64,000 nt of DNA from CAVONB01 sp963697205 (lineage in GTDB: Bacteria; Pseudomonadota; Alphaproteobacteria; Rhizobiales; Hyphomicrobiaceae). Each line of letters opens with the position of its first letter. The stretch's first letter is position 1. The DNA lies in contig CAVONB010000016.1 of NCBI GenBank assembly GCA_963697205.1, positions 186,001-250,000 of the forward strand. The letters run 5' to 3'. Below are positions 55,384 through 63,611 of this stretch, piece by piece. The notes below the pieces were generated by a model. That model searched no databases. It worked only from the letters and a program-made list of their open reading frames with translations, and was not told where the DNA came from. Both the position numbers and the translations under genes were made by a program.

Positions 55384-56262
55384 ATGAAGTTCAAGATTTT
55401 CGCTCTGGCGTTGGCTTCGCTGATCGGCGCGATCCTCGCCCCGATCGAGGCGAGCGCGCAGCGCTACGACGACGACAAGGGCCGTGGCAGCTGGTGGTGG
55501 AGCCGCAAGGGCCAGAGTGCGCTATGGGAGCGCTTGGGCTCGCAGCGCGTCAGCTTCAATGTGGAGCGCGACACCATTCGCGTGGGGCGCCAGGAGGGCC
55601 GCTTCGATGCGGTCAAGCTGAGGTTTCTCAACAACGACGTCGAGCTCGTGAGCGCGCGCATCACTTTCGGCAATGGCCAGACGGAGGATCTGCGCCTGCG
55701 TGGCCGCTACCGCGCTGGCGAGGAGACGGCGGTCGTGCGGCTTGGCGGGCGCAACGGCGAGCGCTTCATTCGCGACGTCGACCTCGTCTATCGCAGTCGT
55801 CCGAGCTTCCGCGGCCAGGCCGTGGTCGAGCTGTGGGGCATGCAGGACGACGATCGCGGTCGCGGCAACGTGCGGCGCAACGACGACCGGCGGGAAAGCT
55901 ATGTTCCGCCGCCGCCCGCGGGCATACCAAGTCGCGGCGGTCCGGCATGGGAGATGCTGGGCGAGCGCCGCGTCGATCTCAAGCTCGATCGCGACGTCGT
56001 GCAGGTCGGGCGCTGGGATGGGACGTTCACGCGCATCCGACTCAAGGTCATCAACCACGACATCGAGCTGCGCGACGTGACGATCGTTTACGGCGACGGC
56101 TCGGTCGACAGCTGGCCGATCCGGCGGCGCGTGCGCGACGAGGAGGAAGGGCCGGTTTTCGACCTGCGCGGCCGGCGTCGCGTCGTTCGCGAGGTCATCA
56201 TGACCTACCGGGCCACCAACCCGCTGAGCCGCACGACCGTACAGGTCTGGGGCGGCCGCTGA
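55384..56262 (+). CDS. Exported protein with two tandem beta-rich domains, unknown function
   Basis: A 292-residue secreted protein. The signal peptide runs FKIFALALASLIGAILAP and ends near ASAQRYDD. Two repeats follow: the first from WERLGSQRVSFNVERDTIRV to VVELWGM, the second from WEMLGERRVDLKLDRDVVQV to TTVQVWGGR. Each repeat has matching strands (DAVKLRFLNNDVELVSARIT versus TRIRLKVINHDIELRDVTIV). A Pro/Arg-rich linker joins them. It may resemble DUF2541-type proteins, but this is not certain. A periplasmic or outer-membrane role is likely. Confidence 0.7.
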   Translation: MKFKIFALALASLIGAILAPIEASAQRYDDDKGRGSWWWSRKGQSALWERLGSQRVSFNVERDTIRVGRQEGRFDAVKLRFLNNDVELVSARITFGNGQTEDLRLRGRYRAGEETAVVRLGGRNGERFIRDVDLVYRSRPSFRGQAVVELWGMQDDDRGRGNVRRNDDRRESYVPPPPAGIPSRGGPAWEMLGERRVDLKLDRDVVQVGRWDGTFTRIRLKVINHDIELRDVTIVYGDGSVDSWPIRRRVRDEEEGPVFDLRGRRRVVREVIMTYRATNPLSRTTVQVWGGR

Positions 56263-56321
56263 ACGTGACGACGCCTGCGCGTGGCGCTGAGGCCACGCGG
56301 TCGGCAACCATCCATGGCGCG

Positions 56322-56346
56322 CAGGCCGGGGCGACCCGGCCTGTTT
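56322..56346 (+). terminator. Terminator-like hairpin between the exported protein and recJ genes
   Basis: CAGGCCGGG (56322-56330) pairs with CCCGGCCTG (56335-56343) across a four-base loop and is followed by TTTG. It lies 60 bp downstream of the exported protein gene and 189 bp before recJ, suggesting they are separate transcripts. Confidence 0.6.
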
Positions 56347-56534
56347 GCGTGCGGGAGCCCACAGGGGTGCGATGCCGGCGTGATCGCCGCGCAATTCAGG
56401 CGGTTGCGGCAGCAAGCCTGGGGAAAATCGACACGCAATGGTCGTCAAGACGGTGTCGGCCATGCTGTCTGGGGGGCACCATGCCGGCCCGTCGCGGGTC
56501 GGCGCACTGGGGCCGCACTAGGGAGCCTGCACCG

Positions 56535-58391
56535 ATGAGCCTGGCGCGCAAGACACGGCTCGAGCTCGGCGACGCCGGCAGGCCCGAGGCCTTCCTCGGG
56601 ATTGTCTCGTCGGCGCGCGGCCTGAGCTGGGGGGAGAGACTGGAGCCCGGCGCCGCCAGCCTCGCGACGGCCATCAGCCAGCGCCACGGCCTGCCCGAGC
56701 TGCTCGGCCGCGTGCTGGCCGCGCGCGGTGTCGGCCTGGACGAGGTGCCGACGGTGCTGGAGCCGACGCTCAAGGCGCTGATGCCCGACCCGAGCGTGCT
56801 GCAGGACATGGACCGGGCCGCTGACCGGCTGGCCGATGCGATCCAAGCCGGCGCGCGCGTCGCCATCTTCGGCGACTACGACGTGGACGGGGCCTGCTCG
56901 TCGGCGCTAGTGGAGCGGTTTCTTGCCCATCACAGCGTGCCGACCCGCATCTATATCCCCGACCGGATGCTCGAAGGTTATGGGCCGAACATTCCCGCGA
57001 TCGAGGGTCTGGTGAAGGAAGGCGCGAGCCTGATCGTTGCCGTCGACTGCGGCACGACCAGCTTCGAGCCGCTGGCCGCCGCACGGCGCCTTGGCACCGA
57101 CGTCATCGTCATCGACCACCACCAGGCCGACGAGCGGCTTCCCGACGTCGCCGCGCTGGTCAACCCAAACCGACAAGACGACGTCTCAGGCCAAGGCCAC
57201 CTGTGCGCGGCCGGCGTGGTGTTCCTGGTGCTGGTCGCCACGCAGCGCGCGCTGCGTCAGCGCGGCCATTATGGCGCAAAGCTCGGGGAGCCCAACCTTC
57301 TGGGGATGCTCGACCTCGTCGCGCTGGCGACGGTGTGCGACGTTGTCCCTCTCACCGGTCTCAACCGGGCGTACGTGACGCAAGGGCTCGCGATCATGCG
57401 CCAGCGGCGCAATACCGGGCTCAAGGCGCTGTTCGACGCCGCCGGCCTCAATCAGGCCCCGACGCCGTATCATCTGGGCTTCGTGCTCGGCCCGCGCATC
57501 AACGCCGGGGGACGGATCGGCGATTCGGGCCTCGGCGCGCGGCTACTGTCATCGGAAGACGAGGGGGAGGCGAACCGGATCGCTGCCCTGCTCGACCGGC
57601 TGAACCGCGAGCGCAAGGCGATCGAAACGAAGATGCTCGAGGAGGCCGTCGCCGAGGCGGGCGCGCGCATCGACGCCGCGCCCGATCTGCCGATCGTTCT
57701 GCTGGGCTCGCCGGAGTGGCACAAGGGCGTCGTGGGGCTTGTCGCCAGCCGCCTTGTGGAGCGGTTCCGGCGGCCATCCTGCGTGATCGCGTGGGAGAAG
57801 GCCGGTGACGGCAGCGTGGGCGAGGGTACGGGGTCGCTGCGCTCGATTGCCGGCGTCGACATCGGCGCCGCCGTGCGCGCGGCGGTCGCGGAAGGTCTTC
57901 TGGTCAAGGGCGGCGGCCACGCCATGGCGGCCGGCCTGACGGTGCGGCGCGACAAGCTCGACGCGCTCGACGTCTTCTTGGGCCAGACGCTCGACGGCGC
58001 GGCGGCCAGCGCGCGGGCGGGCGCCGCCCTGGAGATCGATGGAGCCTTGACGGCATCGGGAGTTACGCCGGAGCTGATCGACCTGATCGAGCGGGCGGGT
58101 CCCTACGGCCAGGGCAATCCGCAGCCCCGGTTCGCGTTTCCCGCGCATCGGGTCAAATTCGCCAAGCCGGTCGGGCAGTCGCATATTCGCTGCGTGCTGG
58201 AATCGGGCGACGGCACGCGGCTCGACGCCGTGGCGTTTCGCGCCATGGGCGAGCCGCTCGGCGAGTTGCTGATGGGCGCGAGCGGCCTGCCGATCCATTT
58301 GGCCGGCCAACTTCGCCGGGACACGTGGGGTGGGCGCGAGCGCATCGAGCTGCAAATCGAGGATGCCGGAGATCCCCGCCGCCAATCGTGA
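56535..58391 (+). CDS. recJ: Single-stranded-DNA-specific 5'-3' exonuclease RecJ
   Basis: A 618-residue DHH-family nuclease in DNA recombination and repair. Motif I is IFGDYDVDGACSSALVERFL (Asp114, Asp116, Asp118), and motif III is VIDHHQADERLPDV (Asp194, His195, His196). The DHHA1 domain contains VKGGGHAMAAGLTVRRDKL near residue 457. The OB-like C-terminus is HRVKFAKPVGQSHIRCVLES. The ATG 56535 start is chosen; the long open frame upstream overlaps the exported protein gene and terminator and is an artefact. It is full length. Confidence 0.95.
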   Translation: MSLARKTRLELGDAGRPEAFLGIVSSARGLSWGERLEPGAASLATAISQRHGLPELLGRVLAARGVGLDEVPTVLEPTLKALMPDPSVLQDMDRAADRLADAIQAGARVAIFGDYDVDGACSSALVERFLAHHSVPTRIYIPDRMLEGYGPNIPAIEGLVKEGASLIVAVDCGTTSFEPLAAARRLGTDVIVIDHHQADERLPDVAALVNPNRQDDVSGQGHLCAAGVVFLVLVATQRALRQRGHYGAKLGEPNLLGMLDLVALATVCDVVPLTGLNRAYVTQGLAIMRQRRNTGLKALFDAAGLNQAPTPYHLGFVLGPRINAGGRIGDSGLGARLLSSEDEGEANRIAALLDRLNRERKAIETKMLEEAVAEAGARIDAAPDLPIVLLGSPEWHKGVVGLVASRLVERFRRPSCVIAWEKAGDGSVGEGTGSLRSIAGVDIGAAVRAAVAEGLLVKGGGHAMAAGLTVRRDKLDALDVFLGQTLDGAAASARAGAALEIDGALTASGVTPELIDLIERAGPYGQGNPQPRFAFPAHRVKFAKPVGQSHIRCVLESGDGTRLDAVAFRAMGEPLGELLMGASGLPIHLAGQLRRDTWGGRERIELQIEDAGDPRRQS

Positions 58392-58516
58392 CCGATCGGG
58401 CGGTCAGGCGGTCAGTCGATCGGCTGGTCGGGCGCGCAAGATCCTACGGCGCTGGCGTCGGCGCGCAACGCGCCGGCTCAATGTTAAAACTGGGGCAAGC
58501 TTGGCAGCCGGGAAAC

Positions 58517-58593
58517 TGGTAGCGGGAGGCGGACTTGAACCGCCGACCTGAGGATTATGAGACCTCCGCTCTAACCACCTGAGCTATCCCGCC
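58517..58593 (-). tRNA. tRNA-Met (anticodon CAT)
   Basis: A 77-nt cloverleaf on the reverse strand including encoded CCA. The acceptor stem GGCGGGA pairs with TCCCGCT (one G-T pair). The D arm is GCTC...GAGC, the anticodon loop is CTCATAA with CAT, and the T arm is GGCGG TTCAAGT CCGCC. The sequence resembles alphaproteobacterial elongator tRNA-Met. Ile2 (lysidine-modified CAU) is unlikely but cannot be fully excluded. It lies 125 bp downstream of recJ in the opposite orientation. Confidence 0.93.
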
Positions 58594-58904
58594 GAAGCGC
58601 CTCGTCTATAGGGAGGCGACCGCGTCCGTGTCAAGCAATCCCCGGGTTGGGCCGTGCGGTGCGGTATCGGCGCCGATGCCGATGTCGCGCCGGGTGTGGC
58701 GTCGATCGCATGCCGCCGTTGCTGCGATTGCCCGGTGCGCCGAGTTGCAGATCGTGCGCATAAGTTTTCCACAAATCGGCTGGCCGCGGACCACCGTTCA
58801 GCCACGGTTCAGGCAGGTGCGCTATAGTGGTGGCGTTGTCTTGGCGTTGTAGCTTTTTCCTGGTGCAACGAGACTGAGCGCCACTCTGGCGCAGGGGGAT
58901 CGAC
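58594..58904. other. Intergenic region, no gene recognised
   Basis: A 311 bp gap between the tRNA-Met gene and the small lipoprotein gene, holding the promoters of both divergent genes. No ORF with a good ribosome site or RNA was seen. Confidence 0.4.
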
Positions 58905-59168
58905 GTGCTGCTCCGTGCTTTCGTCCTTGCTTCGCTTACGCTGGCCTGTGCGGCTTGCGCCAACGATGCTGGGCCCTATCGGCTCGGCAGTCCGGCCAAT
59001 GCGACGCCGACCGCGGTCGGTGCCACGCAGCCGAGTGGGATCAGCATTCTGCCGGCCGGCGCGCTGCGCGATCACAAGACGATGTCCGACAAGATCATGA
59101 CCGCGATCGCGCTGGAGCGCGTGACCGGCCGCAAGCCCGATCCCGGCCGCCTACTGGTCGATCGCTAA
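58905..59168 (+). CDS. Small putative lipoprotein (87 residues)
   Basis: GTG 58905 encodes a short protein with a lipoprotein-type leader LLRAFVLASLTLACAACAND, whose lipobox (LAC or AAC) would place a lipid-modified Cys near residue 15 or 18. The mature part is Pro/Ala-rich, followed by GALRDHKTMSDKIMTAIALE and a basic end. I do not recognise a family. It likely sits at the inner or outer membrane. Confidence 0.6.
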   Translation: MLLRAFVLASLTLACAACANDAGPYRLGSPANATPTAVGATQPSGISILPAGALRDHKTMSDKIMTAIALERVTGRKPDPGRLLVDR

Positions 59169-59233
59169 GACCTTAGGCTCCCCGCCCAAGCATCCGCTCA
59201 ATCGCGGGCGCCGGTCCGATCCCTTGCGCCCGC

Positions 59234-59941
59234 TCAATCGCGGGCGCGCTGGCCAAACAAAACCTTCTGCGCTTCCGCGTCGTTGCCGATCGAATAGTTC
59301 GGCGGTCTAAGGTCCTTGCCGACCTCGACTCCCTTGGAGACCGCAGGCCGCGCGATGCACCGATCGAGCCAGGCCTTCATGTTCGCGAATTGCGCGATGT
59401 CCTGACCCTGGTTTTCCCAGCGCCGCGCCCAAGGGAAGATCGCCATGTCCGCGATGGAATAGTCGCCGGCCACGAAGTCGCGCGTGGCGAGGCGCTTGTC
59501 GAGCACGCCGTAGAGGCGATTGACCTCGTTGGTGTAGCGATCGATGGCGTAGGTGATCTTTTCCTGCGCGTAGTTGCGGAAGTGGTGCGTCTGGCCGGCC
59601 ATGGGGCCGACGCCGCCCATCTGCCAGAACAACCACTCCTCGACCTCTACGCGCTTGCGCTCGTCGGCAGGGTAGAACTTGCCGGTCTTGCGGCCGAGAT
59701 ACTGGAGGATGGCGCCGGACTCGAAGACGGAGATCGGTTGGCCACCGGGTCCATCCGGATCGACGATGGCGGGCATGCGGTTGTTGGGTGCAATCGCCAG
59801 GAACGAGGGGGCAAACTGCTCGCCCTTCTGGATGTTGATGGGCTTGATCTCGTAGGGCAGCGCGCACTCTTCCAGCATGATCGTGATCTTGTGCCCATTC
59901 GGCGTTGGCCAGTAGTACACGTCGATGGGGCGTTGGGGCAT
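59234..59941 (-). CDS. Glutathione S-transferase family protein (Nu-class / YfcG-like)
   Basis: A 235-residue GST. The N-terminal thioredoxin fold begins IDVYYWPTPNGHKITIMLEE with the TPNGHK segment typical of the Nu-class YfcG and YghU group. The glutathione-binding motif is NRMPAIVDPDG, then FESGAILQYLGRKTG. The C-terminal helical domain contains DRYTNEVNRLYGVLDKRL and DYSIADMAIFPWARRW. It likely acts as a disulfide-bond reductase or glutathione-dependent transferase; the partner is unknown. Confidence 0.9.
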   Translation of the reverse strand: MPQRPIDVYYWPTPNGHKITIMLEECALPYEIKPINIQKGEQFAPSFLAIAPNNRMPAIVDPDGPGGQPISVFESGAILQYLGRKTGKFYPADERKRVEVEEWLFWQMGGVGPMAGQTHHFRNYAQEKITYAIDRYTNEVNRLYGVLDKRLATRDFVAGDYSIADMAIFPWARRWENQGQDIAQFANMKAWLDRCIARPAVSKGVEVGKDLRPPNYSIGNDAEAQKVLFGQRARD

Positions 59942-60066
59942 GGGGGTTCCTTTGGAGTGAGAGATCGATTTGGGCGGCAGGATTTGGGGATAGGGAAATA
60001 GGGATAGGACGCTGGAGTGTGACGCCCCCCTATACCTTAATCACTATTCCGTATTTCCCTCCCGGT

Positions 60067-61242
60067 TCACATCTTCAGCCACGGGGGCGGCTCGCTGCCA
60101 CCGGCGGCGACGCCAAGAGCAGCGCCGCGCGGGCCGATGCCCGGCCCCTCGCGCTGGAAGTTCGTGCAGTAGGCGAAGGACATGTTGCGCTGGCGGTCGC
60201 ACCAGGCGAACGCGCCACCGGTGCCGGTGTGGCCGTAGGCGGTCCGGTTGATGCCCATCGGCACGGTGCCCGGCTCGTTGTGCATGAAGCCGTAGCCCAT
60301 GCGCAAGAGCCGCTTGGTCATCATGCAGTCGGCCTCCCAGACGAGCTCGGAGGCACGCTCGACGGCCTCGGGGCTCAGCAGGCGCACGCCGTCGAGCTCG
60401 CCGTTGTTGGCGAGCATCGCGTAGTTCCTGGCCATCGCCGCCGCGTTGCCGTGACCGCCGAAGGAGGGCACCTCGATCTCGCGGATCTCGCGAATGTTCT
60501 GGAAGAAGCCGAGCTTGGCGTTCTCGCCGAAAGCGCGGCCGAGCGGCGTGGAGGGATCGAAGGCGACCTGGAAGAACTGGTTCTTCGGGTTCTCGTGCAT
60601 GTCGGAGACGCGCGCGATCTCGTCGGGCTTGAGGCCGATGTTGTAGTCGGTGCCGAGCTTCGCTGCGACCTCCTCGCGCAGGAAGGTGCCGATGGACTTG
60701 CCTGTCACACGACGCACAATCTCGCCCAGCAGGAAGCCGATGTTGACGGAGTTGTAGGCGCCCTTGGTGCCGGGCTTCCAGGCCGGCGTCTGCTTTTCGA
60801 GGACACTGATGAAGAGCGGCCAGTCGAACCAGGAGCCTTTGGGTGCGCCGTCGGAGAAGATCACACCGCAGGTGTGGGACAGGACGTGGCGGACGAGCAC
60901 CTCGTCCTTGCCGTTCTGGGCGAACTCCGGCCAGTAGGTGGCAACCGGCGCGTCGAAGTCGACCTGGCCGCGGTCGATCAGGATGTGGGTGCACAACGCG
61001 CTCATGCTCTTGGCGAGCGAGTTCATGATCACGATCGTGTCGCGCTGCCAGGGCTTGGTGCGTTCCAGATCCTTGTGGCCGCCCCACAGATCGACGACGG
61101 GCTTGCCGTCCTTGTAGACGCAGACTGCGGCGCCGACCTCGCCGCGCTCGCGGAAGTTCTTCTCGAACTGGGCGCGCACGGCCGAAAACTCCGGCGCACA
61201 AGTTCCGTTGATCGGGATGTCCGTTCCCGCGGCTGCACTCAT
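60067..61242 (-). CDS. Serine hydrolase of the beta-lactamase/class C (EstB-like) family
   Basis: A 391-residue serine hydrolase. The nucleophile motif SxxK is SLAK in IVIMNSLAKSMSAL near residue 78. The Tyr of the YxN motif is YNSVNIGFLLGEI near residue 170. The third motif (HxG-type) is GHTGTGGAFAW near residue 340. There is no signal peptide, so it acts in the cytosol. ATG 61242 has AGGAGG upstream. EstB-like esterases of this group cleave esters or lactones; the substrate is unknown. Confidence 0.88.
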   Translation of the reverse strand: MSAAAGTDIPINGTCAPEFSAVRAQFEKNFRERGEVGAAVCVYKDGKPVVDLWGGHKDLERTKPWQRDTIVIMNSLAKSMSALCTHILIDRGQVDFDAPVATYWPEFAQNGKDEVLVRHVLSHTCGVIFSDGAPKGSWFDWPLFISVLEKQTPAWKPGTKGAYNSVNIGFLLGEIVRRVTGKSIGTFLREEVAAKLGTDYNIGLKPDEIARVSDMHENPKNQFFQVAFDPSTPLGRAFGENAKLGFFQNIREIREIEVPSFGGHGNAAAMARNYAMLANNGELDGVRLLSPEAVERASELVWEADCMMTKRLLRMGYGFMHNEPGTVPMGINRTAYGHTGTGGAFAWCDRQRNMSFAYCTNFQREGPGIGPRGAALGVAAGGSEPPPWLKM

Positions 61243-61553
61243 GGCGTCCTCCTGTCGTCTTCTTTGGTGCGACTGTCCCATAGAGCCCGGCACCATCCAA
61301 GCCCCCGCCGTGCAGGGCTGCTCCCCCTCACCCGCGCGCCCAAGGCCGTGCCGGCTGCGCCATCCCTTGCCGGCGGCCACGGGCGCGCTTAGGCTGGCCC
61401 GGATCTCTTATCGCGATCCGCTCTCCTTGCGCCGTGCTCGTTCGGCCGTGCGGGGCGGCTTGGCGTGAGGTTTCGGCCGCACACCGACCGCGGCCCCGCG
61501 CAAAAAACCGAGCCGGCGGACATCGCCCGGCCAGCCAAGGGTGGACTACGACC
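61243..61553. other. Intergenic region, no gene recognised
   Basis: A 311 bp gap between divergent genes (serine hydrolase and MetE-like). No riboswitch or repeat was recognised. It should hold both promoters. Confidence 0.4.
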
Positions 61554-62717
61554 ATGAAGCTCAGCACCGATCGCATCCTGACGACGCACGTCGGCTCGCT
61601 ACCGCGGCCGGAGCACGTGCTCGAACTGCTGCGCAAGGAGGACAGGGGCGAGGACGTCGACCGGGTCGAACTCGCCAAGCGGGTCAGCGTGGCGGTGAAG
61701 ACCGTGGTTGCCGACCAGGTCGCGCTCGGCGTCGACGTCGTCAACGACGGCGAGCTCGGCAAGATGTCGTACCACGTCTACGCCAAGCACCGGCTGTCCG
61801 GCCTCGGCAACGTCGACGGCTCGGGCGTACCGGGGCGTCCCCATCCCCTCGACATCCAGGATCATCCCGAGATGATCCCCAATCCGCTCGGCGGCGGCGG
61901 CACCGACCTGCTGCAGGCGACGGTGTGCAACGGCGACGTCGCGTTCGTGAACAAGGCCCCGCTCGACGCCGACATCAAGAACCTGAAGGACGCAGCGGCG
62001 GCGGCCAAGCCCACCGACATCTTCATGACGTCGGCGTCACCCGGCTGCCTGTCGACCTACATCCCGAACCGTCATTATCCCAACCGCGACGCCTACCGCG
62101 AGGCACTGGCGGCGGCGATGCGTCCGGAGTACGAGGCGATCCATCAGGCGGGCTTCGTGTTACAGGTCGATTGTCCCGATCTCGCCGGCTGCCGCCACGT
62201 CGACTATCAAGCGATGAGCGAGCCGGACTTCCTGCGCGACGCCGAAAAGAGCATCGAGGCGTTGAACGAGGCGACGAAGAACATCCCGCCCGAGGCGATG
62301 CGCATGCACATCTGCTGGCTGAACTACGCCGGTCCGCACACGCACGACCTGCCGGTGAAGAAGCTGTTTGCACTGCTCGCCAAGGCGCGGCCCTCAGCCA
62401 TCCTGTTCGAAGGCGCCAATCCGCGCCACGAGCACGAGTGGGAGGACTGGAAGGCGGCGAAGCTGCCCGACAACAAGGTGCTGATCCCAGGTGTGATCGA
62501 TTCCACAACGAACTTCGTGGAGCACCCTGTGCTCGTCGCCCAGCGCATCTGCCGCTACGCCGACATCGTCGGACGCGAGCGCGTGCTGGCGGGCTCCGAC
62601 TGCGGCTTTGGCACCTACGCGGGGCGCAAGGGCGTGTTCCCGTCCGTGGTGAAGACCAAGTTCAAGGCGCTGGCGGAGGGTGCCAAGATCGCCAGCGAGC
62701 GGCTCTGGAAGAAATAG
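61554..62717 (+). CDS. Cobalamin-independent methionine synthase (MetE C-terminal) family methyltransferase
   Basis: A 387-residue one-domain protein of the MetE_2/UROD-like family. The N-terminal TTHVGSLPRPEHVLELLRKE is the family's opening motif. The zinc ligands appear as His and Cys in MRMHICWLN, Glu in ILFEGANPRHEH, and Cys in AGSDCGFGTYAG. Full MetE is about 750 residues, so this is the single-domain form often seen in catabolic clusters. It may demethylate or transfer methyl or act on a C-S bond; the thiol acceptor is unknown. ATG 61554 is chosen. Confidence 0.85.
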   Translation: MKLSTDRILTTHVGSLPRPEHVLELLRKEDRGEDVDRVELAKRVSVAVKTVVADQVALGVDVVNDGELGKMSYHVYAKHRLSGLGNVDGSGVPGRPHPLDIQDHPEMIPNPLGGGGTDLLQATVCNGDVAFVNKAPLDADIKNLKDAAAAAKPTDIFMTSASPGCLSTYIPNRHYPNRDAYREALAAAMRPEYEAIHQAGFVLQVDCPDLAGCRHVDYQAMSEPDFLRDAEKSIEALNEATKNIPPEAMRMHICWLNYAGPHTHDLPVKKLFALLAKARPSAILFEGANPRHEHEWEDWKAAKLPDNKVLIPGVIDSTTNFVEHPVLVAQRICRYADIVGRERVLAGSDCGFGTYAGRKGVFPSVVKTKFKALAEGAKIASERLWKK

Positions 62718-62763
62718 TCGCCCTGGCGGCGCGGGGCGCCGCAGCGCACAAGCCGAGGCAGCC

Positions 62764-63588
62764 ATGGCCCACGACCCGTCCTCGCCGACCGCGGTCCACG
62801 ACAGCATCACACACCTCGTGCCGGAGGATGCGGGGCGTGTGGTCGTGGCTGGCTCTCACGGTGGCGTCTATGCCGCCTATCTCGCCGCCAAGGGGCACGT
62901 GTCGGCGGTGATCCTCAATGACGCCGGTGTCGGCCTGGAGGATGCGGGCATTGCCTGCCTCGCCTACTTCGACGCCATCGACGGCGCGGCCTGCGTCGTT
63001 TCCCACACCAGCTGCCGCATCGGTGACGGCGCCGACATGATGGCGCGCGGGGTCGTCTCTGGCGCCAATCGCGCCGCCGTGCGGCTCGGCTGCAAGGTGG
63101 GGCAAGCGTGCGCGGAAGCTGCGGGGCTGCTCACGACCGCCACGACACCGACAAAGCCGTTCGAGGCGCATGCGGAGTCGCGGTTCCTTCTCGATGACGG
63201 GGCGATCAAGGTGTGGGGTATCGATTCCGTCTCGTTGATCCGGGCCGAGGACGTCGGCCACATCGTGATCGCGGGCTCGCACGGCGGCGCGCTCGGGGGA
63301 CGTCCGGAAACCGCGCTGAAGTATCCCGCCGCTGCCGCCGTGTTCAATGACGCCGGCGTCGGCCGGGACGATGCCGGCTTGTCGCGCCTGCCAGCTCTCG
63401 ACCAACGCGGCATTCCTGCTGCGACCGTATCCGCCGACAGCGCGCGCATCGGCGACGCGCGCTCGATGTGGGAGACGGGGCGCATTTCCGCCGCCAACGA
63501 CACCGCCCGGCAGCGCGGCATCACGCTCGGGCTCACCGTTCCTCAGTTCTGCAATCTCATCCGCGCATCGGCGTCGCAGACGCGCTGA
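62764..63588 (+). CDS. Protein made of two copies of an unknown alpha/beta domain
   Basis: A 274-residue protein built of two repeats. Repeat 1 has VVVAGSHGGVYAAYLA, AVILNDAGVGLEDAGI, and CRIGDGADMMARGVVSGANR. Repeat 2 has IVIAGSHGGALGGRPE, AVFNDAGVGRDDAGLS, and ARIGDARSMWETGRISAAND. The SHGG and NDAGVG motifs are strictly repeated and look catalytic or binding. No known family came to mind. It is cytosolic. It lies 46 bp after the MetE-like gene and 23 bp before a thiamine-diphosphate enzyme, so an operon is likely. Function unknown. Confidence 0.7.
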   Translation: MAHDPSSPTAVHDSITHLVPEDAGRVVVAGSHGGVYAAYLAAKGHVSAVILNDAGVGLEDAGIACLAYFDAIDGAACVVSHTSCRIGDGADMMARGVVSGANRAAVRLGCKVGQACAEAAGLLTTATTPTKPFEAHAESRFLLDDGAIKVWGIDSVSLIRAEDVGHIVIAGSHGGALGGRPETALKYPAAAAVFNDAGVGRDDAGLSRLPALDQRGIPAATVSADSARIGDARSMWETGRISAANDTARQRGITLGLTVPQFCNLIRASASQTR

Positions 63589-63611
63589 GCGTTCTCATCC
63601 AGGGAGTGACC

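Noticed and set aside
55353..56534. N-terminal extension of the recJ reading frame
   Set aside because: It would run through the exported protein gene and a terminator; RecJ homology and length begin at ATG 56535.
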